Assembly (NCBI GenBank): GCA_029261355.1
Contig: JAJDBM010000047.1
Span: forward strand, 124,001-188,000
Length of the DNA: 64,000 nucleotides
Reading direction: 5' to 3'
DNA from: Nitrospirales bacterium
Lineage (GTDB): Bacteria > Nitrospirota > Nitrospiria > Nitrospirales > UBA8639
A model generated the notes under the pieces. That model searched no databases and was not told the DNA's origin. It worked only from the letters and a program-made list of their open reading frames with translations. The position numbers and the translations under genes are program-made. Positions within the stretch are counted from its first letter, which is position 1; each line of letters begins with the position of its first letter. Positions 46,392 through 54,630 of this stretch are shown in pieces.

Positions 46392-46684
46392 AACAACAAT
46401 CTAGAATCTTGAATTAAATTACGGGAAATCACTGTATTTACCCTAAATCAACGGAACGAATTCTGAATGAGAATTTGAATAACTGAAGAGCCAAATCCTA
46501 TTCTATAACTCGCTCTCCATCATTCCCCCTGCTAGAAGTATGAAGCAAAGACATGAAATCAACGCATTGCTTATCATTACCCACTTTCCGCAAGCGTTCA
46601 TCCCCTTGAACTCAAAGGAAACTGGAAGCATCACAGACAATGACGCTCTCCAAAATCGATACCGATCGTGATCCCAATGACATT

Positions 46685-47368
46685 CTACGCACGTTTACCT
46701 ACCCCCATCATAAACAGGTAATGCGCCATAGGATAAAAGCCAGTGTGGACAACTTCATCATTCATTGAAAACATGAAAACATTTCGAAAATACTTACAGC
46801 CTAATTCCCGAAGCTCGTGATGGTTTTTACAATTAATATGTCCTTCTTTACTTCCAGGTGAGGCGTATTGTTGAGACTCTATAGAAGGAGTCCCAAGAAT
46901 TAATACGCCATCCGCCACTAACGATTCGCTAATATTTTCAATAAAATGTTCTTCATCAGACTGCGAAATATGCTCGATCACATCGAGAGAGTACGCTCCT
47001 TGAAATGTTCCAAAGAAAGGACTTTTCGTCATGTCATGTACCTCGCAATTAAACCGACAGGTCGCTGGCATTTCATTTTGCGCGTTTTCCACGAAAACAG
47101 GGTCAAAATCAACAGCAGTGACCTCATTGACCTCCTGTGCAACAACTCGAGTGCCAAAGGCATCAGCACATCCCACTTCTAAAACACTAGAAAATCCACT
47201 TAACATTTTCGAAACAAATTTATAGCGTGACAGGACGAAACACAGCCGTTTCGGATCATCAATCCAGGTCTGATTCGTCATGAGACCTAAATTCGTTGGT
47301 CCGAATGCTTCTCGTAATTTGATTCCTCGTTGATATTGAGGTTCTCTGGTCGTATTCATTTCATTCAT
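46685..47368 (-). CDS. Class I SAM-dependent methyltransferase
   Basis: A 227-residue methyltransferase: motif I VLEVGCADAFGTRVVAQEVN near residue 60, VTAVDFDPVFVENAQNEMPA, GAYSLDVIEHISQSDEEHFI and LVADGVLILGTPSIESQQYA. The ending (MFSMNDEVVHTGFYPMAHYL) is that of small methyltransferases common in polysaccharide loci. It starts two bases after the preceding methyltransferase gene, so the pair is coupled. The 293 bases downstream, to the WbuC gene, hold nothing recognisable. Confidence 0.8.
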   Translation of the reverse strand: MNEMNTTREPQYQRGIKLREAFGPTNLGLMTNQTWIDDPKRLCFVLSRYKFVSKMLSGFSSVLEVGCADAFGTRVVAQEVNEVTAVDFDPVFVENAQNEMPATCRFNCEVHDMTKSPFFGTFQGAYSLDVIEHISQSDEEHFIENISESLVADGVLILGTPSIESQQYASPGSKEGHINCKNHHELRELGCKYFRNVFMFSMNDEVVHTGFYPMAHYLFMMGVGKRA

Positions 47369-47370
47369 TT

Positions 47371-48033
47371 CTACTCAAAAAAGATAAATGAGTAATCGCC
47401 CTGATAACCACATTCATGGAAAATCCATTTCCATTCTTCTGGAGTCAAAAAGGCACGACATGTCAATTGCCAATACATAAGATTCACTTTTTCTCGTTCA
47501 TTCCGATATCCTTCGACAACAACATAGCTTGAACCTCGCGAGACTCTTTCGATCTCGCGTAATGCACTGCTTAATTCATAGTTAAAGAGATTGTGCAATG
47601 TATTGATTGAATACACAAAATCGAATGTTCGATCATGAAATGGAAGTTGTTCTGCCCTTGAGACTTGGAGAGAGCCCGTCAGTTCGTGTTTGGCGGTGCG
47701 TATGCCATATTCAGAAAGATCGACTCCAACTACAGTCGCATTGGGCAAAATCTTTGAAAACTCGTAGAGTAGAAATCCTCGCCCGCACCCAACATCAAGA
47801 ATACGAGCATCTTGAGCCAAACAATAGTGATCGACTATGGCTTGTGCGACGACACGCCAACGTCCATCATAGCGATATCCTCCATACCCATACTGGCGAT
47901 CGCCATCCCAATAATCTTCACCGAAACGCACTGCCACCGCAGCGCATTCGGCTTTATCATGTTCTACAACTCGCTCCAAATAATTTCGTGTACTCGCAGT
48001 ATGTAATGAAGAAATAAAATCAACGTGTTGCAT
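47371..48033 (-). CDS. Class I SAM-dependent methyltransferase
   Basis: The start is the ATG at 48033, which has AAGGAG six bases upstream; the frame is open to 48051 but would overlap the dehydratase gene. The 220-residue enzyme shows ILDVGCGRGFLLYEFSKILP, VVGVDLSEYGIRTAKHELTG, FVYSINTLHNLFNYELSSAL and SYVVVEGYRNE. It probably methylates the product of the neighbouring sugar enzymes; substrate unknown. Confidence 0.8.
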   Translation of the reverse strand: MQHVDFISSLHTASTRNYLERVVEHDKAECAAVAVRFGEDYWDGDRQYGYGGYRYDGRWRVVAQAIVDHYCLAQDARILDVGCGRGFLLYEFSKILPNATVVGVDLSEYGIRTAKHELTGSLQVSRAEQLPFHDRTFDFVYSINTLHNLFNYELSSALREIERVSRGSSYVVVEGYRNEREKVNLMYWQLTCRAFLTPEEWKWIFHECGYQGDYSFIFFE

Positions 48034-48043
48034 GGAACACTCC

Positions 48044-49033
48044 TTACGCATGATGGCAGTAATTCAATTGTTGTTGAGCGATTGTTGACCAATGTTCCTG
48101 TATCCAATCAACCACTTCATCCAACCCGTCTTCAAATGATATTTGAGGTGACCATTGCAACGTCTCTTGAGCCTTGCTCGAATCAATAATATAGGTTGCA
48201 TCTTGCCCTGTTCGTTCTTCTACCTCACGAACATGATTGTGGAAATCAATGCCTAATCGCTGACTAATTTTATGGACGACATCTCGTACAGCAATTCCTG
48301 AACGAGGAGAAAGATGATAGATTTCGCCAATAGTCCCGCGCTCCAAGACTGCTAATTCACCTCTGGATACATCTCGTATATGTATATAGGACTTTACGGC
48401 ATGTCCCCCACCATGAAGTTCAATCGACTGCTCTTTTGAAAAATTTATGATAGTCCGAGGTATAATCTTGTATAACTGTTGTCGTGCTCCGTACACATTC
48501 GTGGATCGCACGGTAAGAAGGGGAAAATGATATTGTTTTGCATACACATCAAGGAGACAATCTGCGGCAGCCTTTGAAGCGGCATACGGAGTACTCGGAC
48601 GACAGGGTGAAATCTCTGTAACTTCCCCATCACACGATCCATACACCTCTGGAGAAGAAATATGGAGATATCGCTGCAGATATGTTTGTTTCCTCAGGTA
48701 GTTCACTAATCGGCCAAGTGCGACACAATTGGTTTGATACCAATGTTCAGGAAAATCCCAGCTTGGAGCTACTTCACTTTGTGCAGCAAAATTCACAATA
48801 TAATCTGGGCACTCAACATCTAAGAGGCTAAGTACATCATCCATTTGCACATTAAAATCAAGCTGATGAAATTGATACCTAGACAGATTCTTTAGATGAG
48901 AATGCCTTAAGTACATCGGGGGTTTTTCTGGAGAACGACTGATCCCTATGACTGAATATTGATCATTATCAAGGAGGAGATCAATAAAGTCTTGACCAGA
49001 AAATGAATTCGCTCCAAGCACCACAATTTTCAC
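48044..49033 (-). CDS. NAD-dependent 4,6-dehydratase/epimerase (SDR)
   Basis: A 329-residue extended SDR: Gly-rich VVLGANSFSGQDFIDLLLDN at the N-terminus, NFAAQSEVAPSWDFPEHWYQ, HISSPEVYGSCDGEVTEISP and the Tyr-Lys pair in YAASKAAADCLL. The EVYG segment and the RSTNVYGARQQLYKIIPRTI loop are as in dTDP-glucose/GDP-mannose 4,6-dehydratases, although the N-terminal motif is looser than usual. It overlaps the APH-like gene by four bases. Product probably a 4-keto-6-deoxy sugar nucleotide. Confidence 0.8.
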   Translation of the reverse strand: MKIVVLGANSFSGQDFIDLLLDNDQYSVIGISRSPEKPPMYLRHSHLKNLSRYQFHQLDFNVQMDDVLSLLDVECPDYIVNFAAQSEVAPSWDFPEHWYQTNCVALGRLVNYLRKQTYLQRYLHISSPEVYGSCDGEVTEISPCRPSTPYAASKAAADCLLDVYAKQYHFPLLTVRSTNVYGARQQLYKIIPRTIINFSKEQSIELHGGGHAVKSYIHIRDVSRGELAVLERGTIGEIYHLSPRSGIAVRDVVHKISQRLGIDFHNHVREVEERTGQDATYIIDSSKAQETLQWSPQISFEDGLDEVVDWIQEHWSTIAQQQLNYCHHA

Positions 49034-50133
49034 AAGTAGGCTCCTCTCGATTCATAGCCCTCAAAAACAGCCTCAGACATAATATTTTCATTTAATAAGG
49101 AGTCAAGCATCTGTTTAGCTTTTTGAAACTGCTCACGTTTCACATACTCGTGTTCTAATTTGGGTCTAGCAAAATCACGACGCCTTGCATCAACTGGTAA
49201 AAACTCATTCAGTAAAATACACGCCCACTTTATTTGATAGAGTGGAAGTAACATCTTTGCCCGACGTTTATGACGCTCTGAATCAGGGAACTCACTCATT
49301 ATTTCTTTCACAAATATATCGAACCACTCAATCGGAGCTTGAACTTCTGGTTGACAGAAGAAATCGCAGGAAAGTTTCGCCGGGTCATCCCAGCCAGCAT
49401 ATTCAAAGTCAATGAATTTTAGCGTTCCCTCTTTATTAAGTAGAGCGTTATGAAACCCAAGATCTGACGGTGACACACATCGCTCAGACAAGTTTAATGT
49501 TTCATTCAATGCTGAAGAACTTACCGTAGACATGACTCTTTGCTTGTGTTCTTCCCAACACCCAATGAGCGTGAGCTGAAAAAATCTCTTCACCTCGCGC
49601 TCCAAAATTGTTTCTTCTCGTATGAATTGTAATCTCTTCACTCGCGCCTCAATACACTGTATATGGTCGGAAATGCTAAAACACGACTCAGATGCCGTCA
49701 AAAGATTTAAGGCTTGCCTAGAATGTTTTTGACGATTCATGGCTTGCACAAAGTCTATGATTTGCAGCAAATATTGGAACTGGACTTCACCAGGTAGAAC
49801 TTTTCGGCCAGGAATATATTCGAACAACGTCATTCCCATATTTTCCTCGCAAATCAACGGACAAGGCACCTGAGTACTTCCCCCATCCCACATGAATCGA
49901 CAGAAATCATACTCAGTCCGTTGTCGTTCTCGAGTATCGTCAGGATCATCAAAATATTGTTTCGCGATCCATGCCATCCCATTCGCCTGTACTTGCCAAA
50001 CGCGATTATTTCGTCCTCCCATTACTTCAATTACCGTCAACACTCCAGTCACGCCGTGTTTTTTTAACAAACTTGTAATTTTTGACATCATGCCGTGGCT
50101 ATGCATCGATTCATCTACTCCCTTGACATGCAC
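49030..50133 (-). CDS. APH/choline-kinase-like phosphotransferase
   Basis: A 367-residue kinase-like protein: N-terminal nucleotide lobe with NNRVWQVQANGMAWIAKQYF (invariant Lys), GMTLFEYIPGRKV hinge, and the catalytic part SPSDLGFHNALL followed by KFIDFEYAGWDDPAKLSCDF (metal-binding Asp). These are the marks of the aminoglycoside phosphotransferase/choline kinase superfamily, whose members phosphorylate small hydroxylated molecules. The catalytic loop has SDLGFHN in place of HGDLHxxN, a usual variant. It overlaps the HAD gene by 19 bases; the start could be 50133 or internal ATGs near 50103. A kinase paired with a phosphatase suggests processing of a phosphorylated sugar. Confidence 0.78.
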   Translation of the reverse strand: MHVKGVDESMHSHGMMSKITSLLKKHGVTGVLTVIEVMGGRNNRVWQVQANGMAWIAKQYFDDPDDTRERQRTEYDFCRFMWDGGSTQVPCPLICEENMGMTLFEYIPGRKVLPGEVQFQYLLQIIDFVQAMNRQKHSRQALNLLTASESCFSISDHIQCIEARVKRLQFIREETILEREVKRFFQLTLIGCWEEHKQRVMSTVSSSALNETLNLSERCVSPSDLGFHNALLNKEGTLKFIDFEYAGWDDPAKLSCDFFCQPEVQAPIEWFDIFVKEIMSEFPDSERHKRRAKMLLPLYQIKWACILLNEFLPVDARRRDFARPKLEHEYVKREQFQKAKQMLDSLLNENIMSEAVFEGYESRGAYL

Positions 50134-50723
50134 TCTAGAAACTCACCCCAACTACCGACCCGCTGTAGCTCAGTGGATGCACACATCTGTTGATGTGGAT
50201 CAAACACTACCCGATGTACCGAAGAAGGGAAATTCGTATTCAACAAAAACTCAGGAAGATCATCAAGAAATACATCGCATTTCAGTGATCTGATTCGCTC
50301 ACACTTCATAGTTATCGTTGATTCAAAGAATAACCTATCTTCCGAAAGTCCATACTTCATTTGACACGTTATTCCTTGCTGAAACATCCATGTAAACGCT
50401 GCCTGACGAAGATCATGTTGTTCTCCAACATACGGAAACCGTGTCTTATGACTCACCACAAATACCGATATCTTCTGTTGGTTACAATATGCTAAAAACT
50501 CATGGAATCCAGGAAAAGGAATCGCGTCATTCAGATACGGACCATAGGCTTTTGATTGGAATTGAGTCCAAAGAGCCTCTTGTTTAGTCTTTCGAAGATA
50601 GTCACGAACCGCCCTCTTCGTAATCGGAGTCGAAGCCGGAATTGCCCCCTCAGCAAGGGCCATTCGATGAAACAAGGCATCATAGGAAACGATCGTGTTG
50701 TCAAAGTCTAATCCAACGATCAT
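50115..50723 (-). CDS. HAD-superfamily phosphatase
   Basis: The start is the ATG at 50723, giving MIVGLDFDNTIVSYDALFHR with the HAD nucleophile Asp6 and acid/base Asp8; the frame is open 26 residues further but overlaps the MDR gene. About 202 residues: SVFVVSHKTRFP supplies the motif II Ser, and RSLKCDVFLDDLPEFLLNTN the final acidic pair. It is not a GmhB by motif, lacking its zinc cysteines, but could provide the missing dephosphorylation of a sugar bisphosphate here. Coupled with the APH-like gene. Confidence 0.75.
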   Translation of the reverse strand: MIVGLDFDNTIVSYDALFHRMALAEGAIPASTPITKRAVRDYLRKTKQEALWTQFQSKAYGPYLNDAIPFPGFHEFLAYCNQQKISVFVVSHKTRFPYVGEQHDLRQAAFTWMFQQGITCQMKYGLSEDRLFFESTITMKCERIRSLKCDVFLDDLPEFLLNTNFPSSVHRVVFDPHQQMCASTELQRVGSWGEFLECMSRE

Positions 50724-50746
50724 CGTATAGAAATCATATTTTAATC

Positions 50747-51784
50747 TTAGACTGCTATTTTTATTAATGGCCTCAATGACATTCCTTGTTCTAAATCCCA
50801 CATTGCTTGATTAACGGACATTAACGAATAGGGCTCGCTACGAAGCCAATCGAACGCGAGGGTGCCCGCATCAATCATATGTATATATCGCTGAAAATCG
50901 TGGTCGGGAATATTGTCTCCACCCCATGTTCCTCTTAGTTGCTTCCCGCAATTTAATTCCTTAGGATTCACCTCAATATGTTGACCGTGCCTGGCATTAC
51001 CAACAATAACTGCTATTCCGCCCTGTGCTCGGACTGATGCTAAGGCCATTTCCATAGCTGAAGTTTGTCCACTACATTCAACAGCAACATCTAGACCACC
51101 AGGAACTATTTCTCGAATTTGGTCTAATGGGCTTTCTTGCAAAACATCAATACAGTGCGTAGCCCCTATACTCTTTGCGATTCGCAATCGTTCTTCGCGT
51201 ACGTCGAGGGCAATAATAGGAGAGCAGCCACTAAGACATGCACCAGCAATGGCAAAACTTCCTACTCCACCGACACCAAACACAGCAATACTGTTACCTG
51301 GTCGAATTGTGCCGGTATTCACAACTGCTCCGACCCCCGTAGGAACGGCACAACCTAGAAAGGCCCCATCGGATAAACTAATCGAGTCCGGCAGTACCGT
51401 TAGTCTATTTTCGCTCACGACTGAATATTGACTAAATGTTGTAAGCCCACCAGCATTCACGTTCTTTCCATTCCAACTGTATATCGTACCTGGTACATCA
51501 GCCCCGGATCCCTTTATCCATGATAGAATAACCCGTTGACCCACCTTCACTTTCCTGACACCTACTCCAATCTCACAAACTGTCCCGCTTCCTTCATGCC
51601 CCAAGCAATGAGGCAAAAATGGATCCGCTCCTCGATATCCATTACATTCCAAAATCTGTGTATGACAAACTCCGCTATAGGCCACTTCAACCAAAACTTG
51701 CCCTGGAGCAAGCTTGGGAATCTCGAGCTCTTCGAGAACAAGTGGGTTTTTTGTTTCTACGAGAATAGCGGCGAGTGTTTTCAT
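50747..51784 (-). CDS. Zinc-type (MDR) alcohol dehydrogenase-like oxidoreductase
   Basis: A 345-residue medium-chain dehydrogenase. SGVCHTQILECNGYRGADPF and HCLGHEGSGTVCEIG give the catalytic-zinc Cys and His-Glu, and SIAVFGVGGVGSFAIAGACL the NAD(P) motif. The loop with four structural-zinc cysteines of classical ADH is missing. Such enzymes in sugar operons oxidise or reduce a polyol or sugar hydroxyl. It overlaps the transketolase C-terminal subunit gene by four bases, so it is part of the same translationally coupled set. Confidence 0.85.
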   Translation of the reverse strand: MKTLAAILVETKNPLVLEELEIPKLAPGQVLVEVAYSGVCHTQILECNGYRGADPFLPHCLGHEGSGTVCEIGVGVRKVKVGQRVILSWIKGSGADVPGTIYSWNGKNVNAGGLTTFSQYSVVSENRLTVLPDSISLSDGAFLGCAVPTGVGAVVNTGTIRPGNSIAVFGVGGVGSFAIAGACLSGCSPIIALDVREERLRIAKSIGATHCIDVLQESPLDQIREIVPGGLDVAVECSGQTSAMEMALASVRAQGGIAVIVGNARHGQHIEVNPKELNCGKQLRGTWGGDNIPDHDFQRYIHMIDAGTLAFDWLRSEPYSLMSVNQAMWDLEQGMSLRPLIKIAV

Positions 51785-52737
51785 TCAATTAACTCCAGAA
51801 CTCTTTTTTTCTTGCGAAGACACACCTTTGACACGATGGTTTTTGTCATCTTGAGAGGTGTTAAACCAAAAAAGTCACGTGCGAAGTCATGCCCACCACC
51901 CTCGTGAAGGAAGACGTCATCAGTTCCAATACAAACTAACTGAGAGGTAAACACATGATGTTCTGACTGCCATTCGGCAATACTTCCACCGAGTCCCCCC
52001 TTACTACTATGTTCCTCGATCGTCACAATCATCGAAAACTTCGAAAATGCCTCACGAAGAAACTCTTGGTCTAATGGTTTAACTGTCGGCATACTCACAA
52101 CTTGTGTAGAAATGTCTTGATCTTCCAATAACGAAGCAGTCTCTAATACAAGTGACAGCATATTGCCTGTACTAATGAGGCAAACATCCCTTCCCGATTT
52201 AATGATAAGACTTTTGCCTATGGTGATGTGAGGTCGCCCATCATGAATAACTCGTTCACCTTTTTTCCCCAACCGAATATAAACAGGTCCATCCTGAGCA
52301 ATGGCCGCCTGAAGAAGTTGTCGCACTTCCCACGGATCCCCAGGACATAGCACCGTCATTTCAGGAAGCGCCTTAAGCAAGGCAATATCTTCACATGCAT
52401 GATGCGTCCCGCCATTAGCAGCATAGGCTAATCCTGCGCCGACACCGACAATGACCACAGGCACCCGGTGATAACACAAATCAACTCGAATCTGCTCTAA
52501 ACAGCGTGTTGTCGCAAACGATGCAATGGTATAGGTCACAGGCTTCATTCCAGCAAGTGCGAGCCCTGCAGCTACACCCACCATATTTGCTTCCGCTACA
52601 CCACAATTCACAAATCTATCGGGATAATTATGTTGAAATGAATCGAAAAGGCGATTTCCGATATCCCCGGTCAGCAAAGCAAGCCGACGATCTTCTGCTG
52701 CTAAGCTTGTCATGGTCTCCGCAAAAGCATTTCTCAC
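51781..52737 (-). CDS. Transketolase-like, C-terminal subunit
   Basis: A 318-residue protein equal to the pyrimidine-binding and C-terminal domains of transketolase: RFVNCGVAEANMVGVAAGLA contains the catalytic Glu that activates thiamine diphosphate, followed by YTIASFATTRCLEQIRVDLC and, in the C-terminal domain, VTIEEHSSKGGLGGSIAEW. It overlaps the N-terminal subunit gene by four bases. Split transketolases are common in cell-surface sugar loci, where they transfer two-carbon units to make special sugars; housekeeping transketolase is usually one chain. Confidence 0.9.
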   Translation of the reverse strand: MRNAFAETMTSLAAEDRRLALLTGDIGNRLFDSFQHNYPDRFVNCGVAEANMVGVAAGLALAGMKPVTYTIASFATTRCLEQIRVDLCYHRVPVVIVGVGAGLAYAANGGTHHACEDIALLKALPEMTVLCPGDPWEVRQLLQAAIAQDGPVYIRLGKKGERVIHDGRPHITIGKSLIIKSGRDVCLISTGNMLSLVLETASLLEDQDISTQVVSMPTVKPLDQEFLREAFSKFSMIVTIEEHSSKGGLGGSIAEWQSEHHVFTSQLVCIGTDDVFLHEGGGHDFARDFFGLTPLKMTKTIVSKVCLRKKKRVLELIE

Positions 52738-53546
52738 CTCAACACCAACTCCGCAACTGCAGAAGCCAAGTCCTCGTCATTTGGCACACGGTAATGCCAA
52801 TTATTGTCATCCTCCATAAACGATACTCCTTTACCTTTAACCGTATGTGCGACCAAGGCAACAGGCCTTCCCGTCTTATCTGGTACGTCACGAAGGGCAT
52901 CAGCCACCTCTGTTGGATCATGCCCATTCACCTCATGCACACTCCATCCAAACGCTTCCCATTTCTTTGCAAGCGGTTTCAATCCCATGATTTTGTCACT
53001 TCGTCCTGTCGCTTGCCACTTATTATAGTCAATGATAACAGCTAGAGATTCTAACCCTTGAGCCGCAGCGAACAGTGCCCCTTCCCATGTCGACCCCTCA
53101 TTGCATTCTCCATCACTTAACAACGCAAACACCCGATACGCTTTGTGTTGCATGCGTGCAGCCAAACTCAAACCATTCGCTACCGAAAGTCCGTGTCCTA
53201 ACGAACCGGAACCAATTTCTATACCTGGGACACAATTGGGACTTGGATGCTCTGGCAAACAACCACCTGACTGCCCATAGGTCTTAAGAAGATCAACAGG
53301 GAAAAATCCTCGATGAGCTAGCGTCGCATAGAGCGCACTTGCTGCATGTCCTTTACTCAGAATGAATCGATCTCGATCAGGATGTTGAGGAGTACTTGAG
53401 TTGATCCGAAGAACCTTGCAATACAATGCAATTAAAATATCCACACAACTTAACGCTGATCCCAAATGAGGCGCTCTCGCTCTGTGCGACATGTGAATGA
53501 CTTCTCTCCTGATGACTGTGGCAATATCCTTCATATTCACATGCAT
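52734..53546 (-). CDS. Transketolase-like, N-terminal (thiamine-binding) subunit
   Basis: A 270-residue protein covering the thiamine-diphosphate domain: ILSKGHAASALYATLAHRGF, GIEIGSGSLGHGLSVANGLS and the metal-binding LLSDGECNEGSTWEGALFAA with VIIDYNKWQATG. The start is ATG at 53546 overlapping the SDR stop (TGATG). With the next gene it forms a full heterodimeric transketolase, which moves a ketol unit between sugar phosphates. In this operon it might make sedoheptulose-7-phosphate for the GmhA-like isomerase, or a branched or extended sugar. Confidence 0.9.
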   Translation of the reverse strand: MHVNMKDIATVIRREVIHMSHRARAPHLGSALSCVDILIALYCKVLRINSSTPQHPDRDRFILSKGHAASALYATLAHRGFFPVDLLKTYGQSGGCLPEHPSPNCVPGIEIGSGSLGHGLSVANGLSLAARMQHKAYRVFALLSDGECNEGSTWEGALFAAAQGLESLAVIIDYNKWQATGRSDKIMGLKPLAKKWEAFGWSVHEVNGHDPTEVADALRDVPDKTGRPVALVAHTVKGKGVSFMEDDNNWHYRVPNDEDLASAVAELVLR

Positions 53547-54553
53547 CAAGTAAGTGCCAACGACTGCATTCTCTTAATGTTGTAATACTTATCATCTGTC
53601 ATAGGATTCTTTATGTACCCAGCAGCAAAAGCATGTACTAGATCTTCCACAGCTTGTCCCACGGTGTGACTAGGGACAAACCCAAGTTCTCGACGAATTT
53701 TTTCTGAAGAAATATGATACGAACGATGGTCATCAGTCGTTGTGTGAACAATATCGACATCCGGTCCAACTGTCGTCTTCACCATATCGGCAATATCAGA
53801 TACACAATGATTGTGATATCCAGCATTGAAAATCTGACCATCGACTTTCTCTGATGACCATTTCAACGATTGTGTGTACACCTCAACCATATCTTGGATA
53901 TGAATGTTTGGCCTTTTCTGTTTCCCACCGAACACGGTAATCTTTCGATGATTGACAGCGTGGTTTGTCAAAATATTCACCGTGAGATCAAGTCTGAGAC
54001 GAGGGGAATATCCACAAACCGTCGCAGGACGGATCACCACCACTTCAAATCCAGGACATTGTTTTCTCAGGAGTACCTCTTCACACAACGCCTTGTATTT
54101 AGAGTAATCTGTCAAAGGGTCAAGTGTGAGATCTTCTGTCACGTTCTCATCTTCTTTCATACCGTACACAGAAGATGACGACGCGTACACAAAACGTCGG
54201 ACTCCAAACTCTCTGGCGCGATCAACTAATCCTGAAAATGCATCGTAATTAATAGAGCGTCCCAAGGATGGATTCAGTTCAAAGCTTGGATCATTGGAAA
54301 TGCACGCTAAATGAATGATCCCATCACAACCTGGGATCGCTTGCTCAAGTAGCTTCGTGTTTCGTATGTCTCCTTGAATTTCCTCAAGATTCTGATGCCC
54401 ACGAACTTCCTCAAGCGCTGAATCCCCATAGAGATAAAGATCTAACACTTTTACGTGATAGCCTTCGCTCAATAATCGAGGGACTAACGCGGCCCCCACA
54501 TACCCGGCCCCCCCTGTGATAAGAATCTGTTTTTTTTCTTGACCAGACATCAC
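53546..54553 (-). CDS. NAD-dependent epimerase/dehydratase (SDR)
   Basis: A 335-residue extended SDR: ILITGGAGYVGAALVPRLLS, IHLACISNDPSFELNPSLGR, YASSSSVYGMKEDENVTEDL and the Tyr-Lys pair YSKYK. The pattern ACISNDPSFEL with LDLTVNILTNHAV is shared with the SDR at 62595 (LAALVGAPLC, DLLVNDFV), typical of sugar-nucleotide epimerases in surface polysaccharide loci. The substrate is not predictable. Overlaps the transketolase gene by one base, so it is coupled. Confidence 0.85.
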   Translation of the reverse strand: MMSGQEKKQILITGGAGYVGAALVPRLLSEGYHVKVLDLYLYGDSALEEVRGHQNLEEIQGDIRNTKLLEQAIPGCDGIIHLACISNDPSFELNPSLGRSINYDAFSGLVDRAREFGVRRFVYASSSSVYGMKEDENVTEDLTLDPLTDYSKYKALCEEVLLRKQCPGFEVVVIRPATVCGYSPRLRLDLTVNILTNHAVNHRKITVFGGKQKRPNIHIQDMVEVYTQSLKWSSEKVDGQIFNAGYHNHCVSDIADMVKTTVGPDVDIVHTTTDDHRSYHISSEKIRRELGFVPSHTVGQAVEDLVHAFAAGYIKNPMTDDKYYNIKRMQSLALT

Positions 54554-54630
54554 GATCTCCCTTGGAGGAGTAAAATTTTCCGTAACTCTGTTAACGACGA
54601 TACTTTTTGATTTGTCATATTTATATATGT

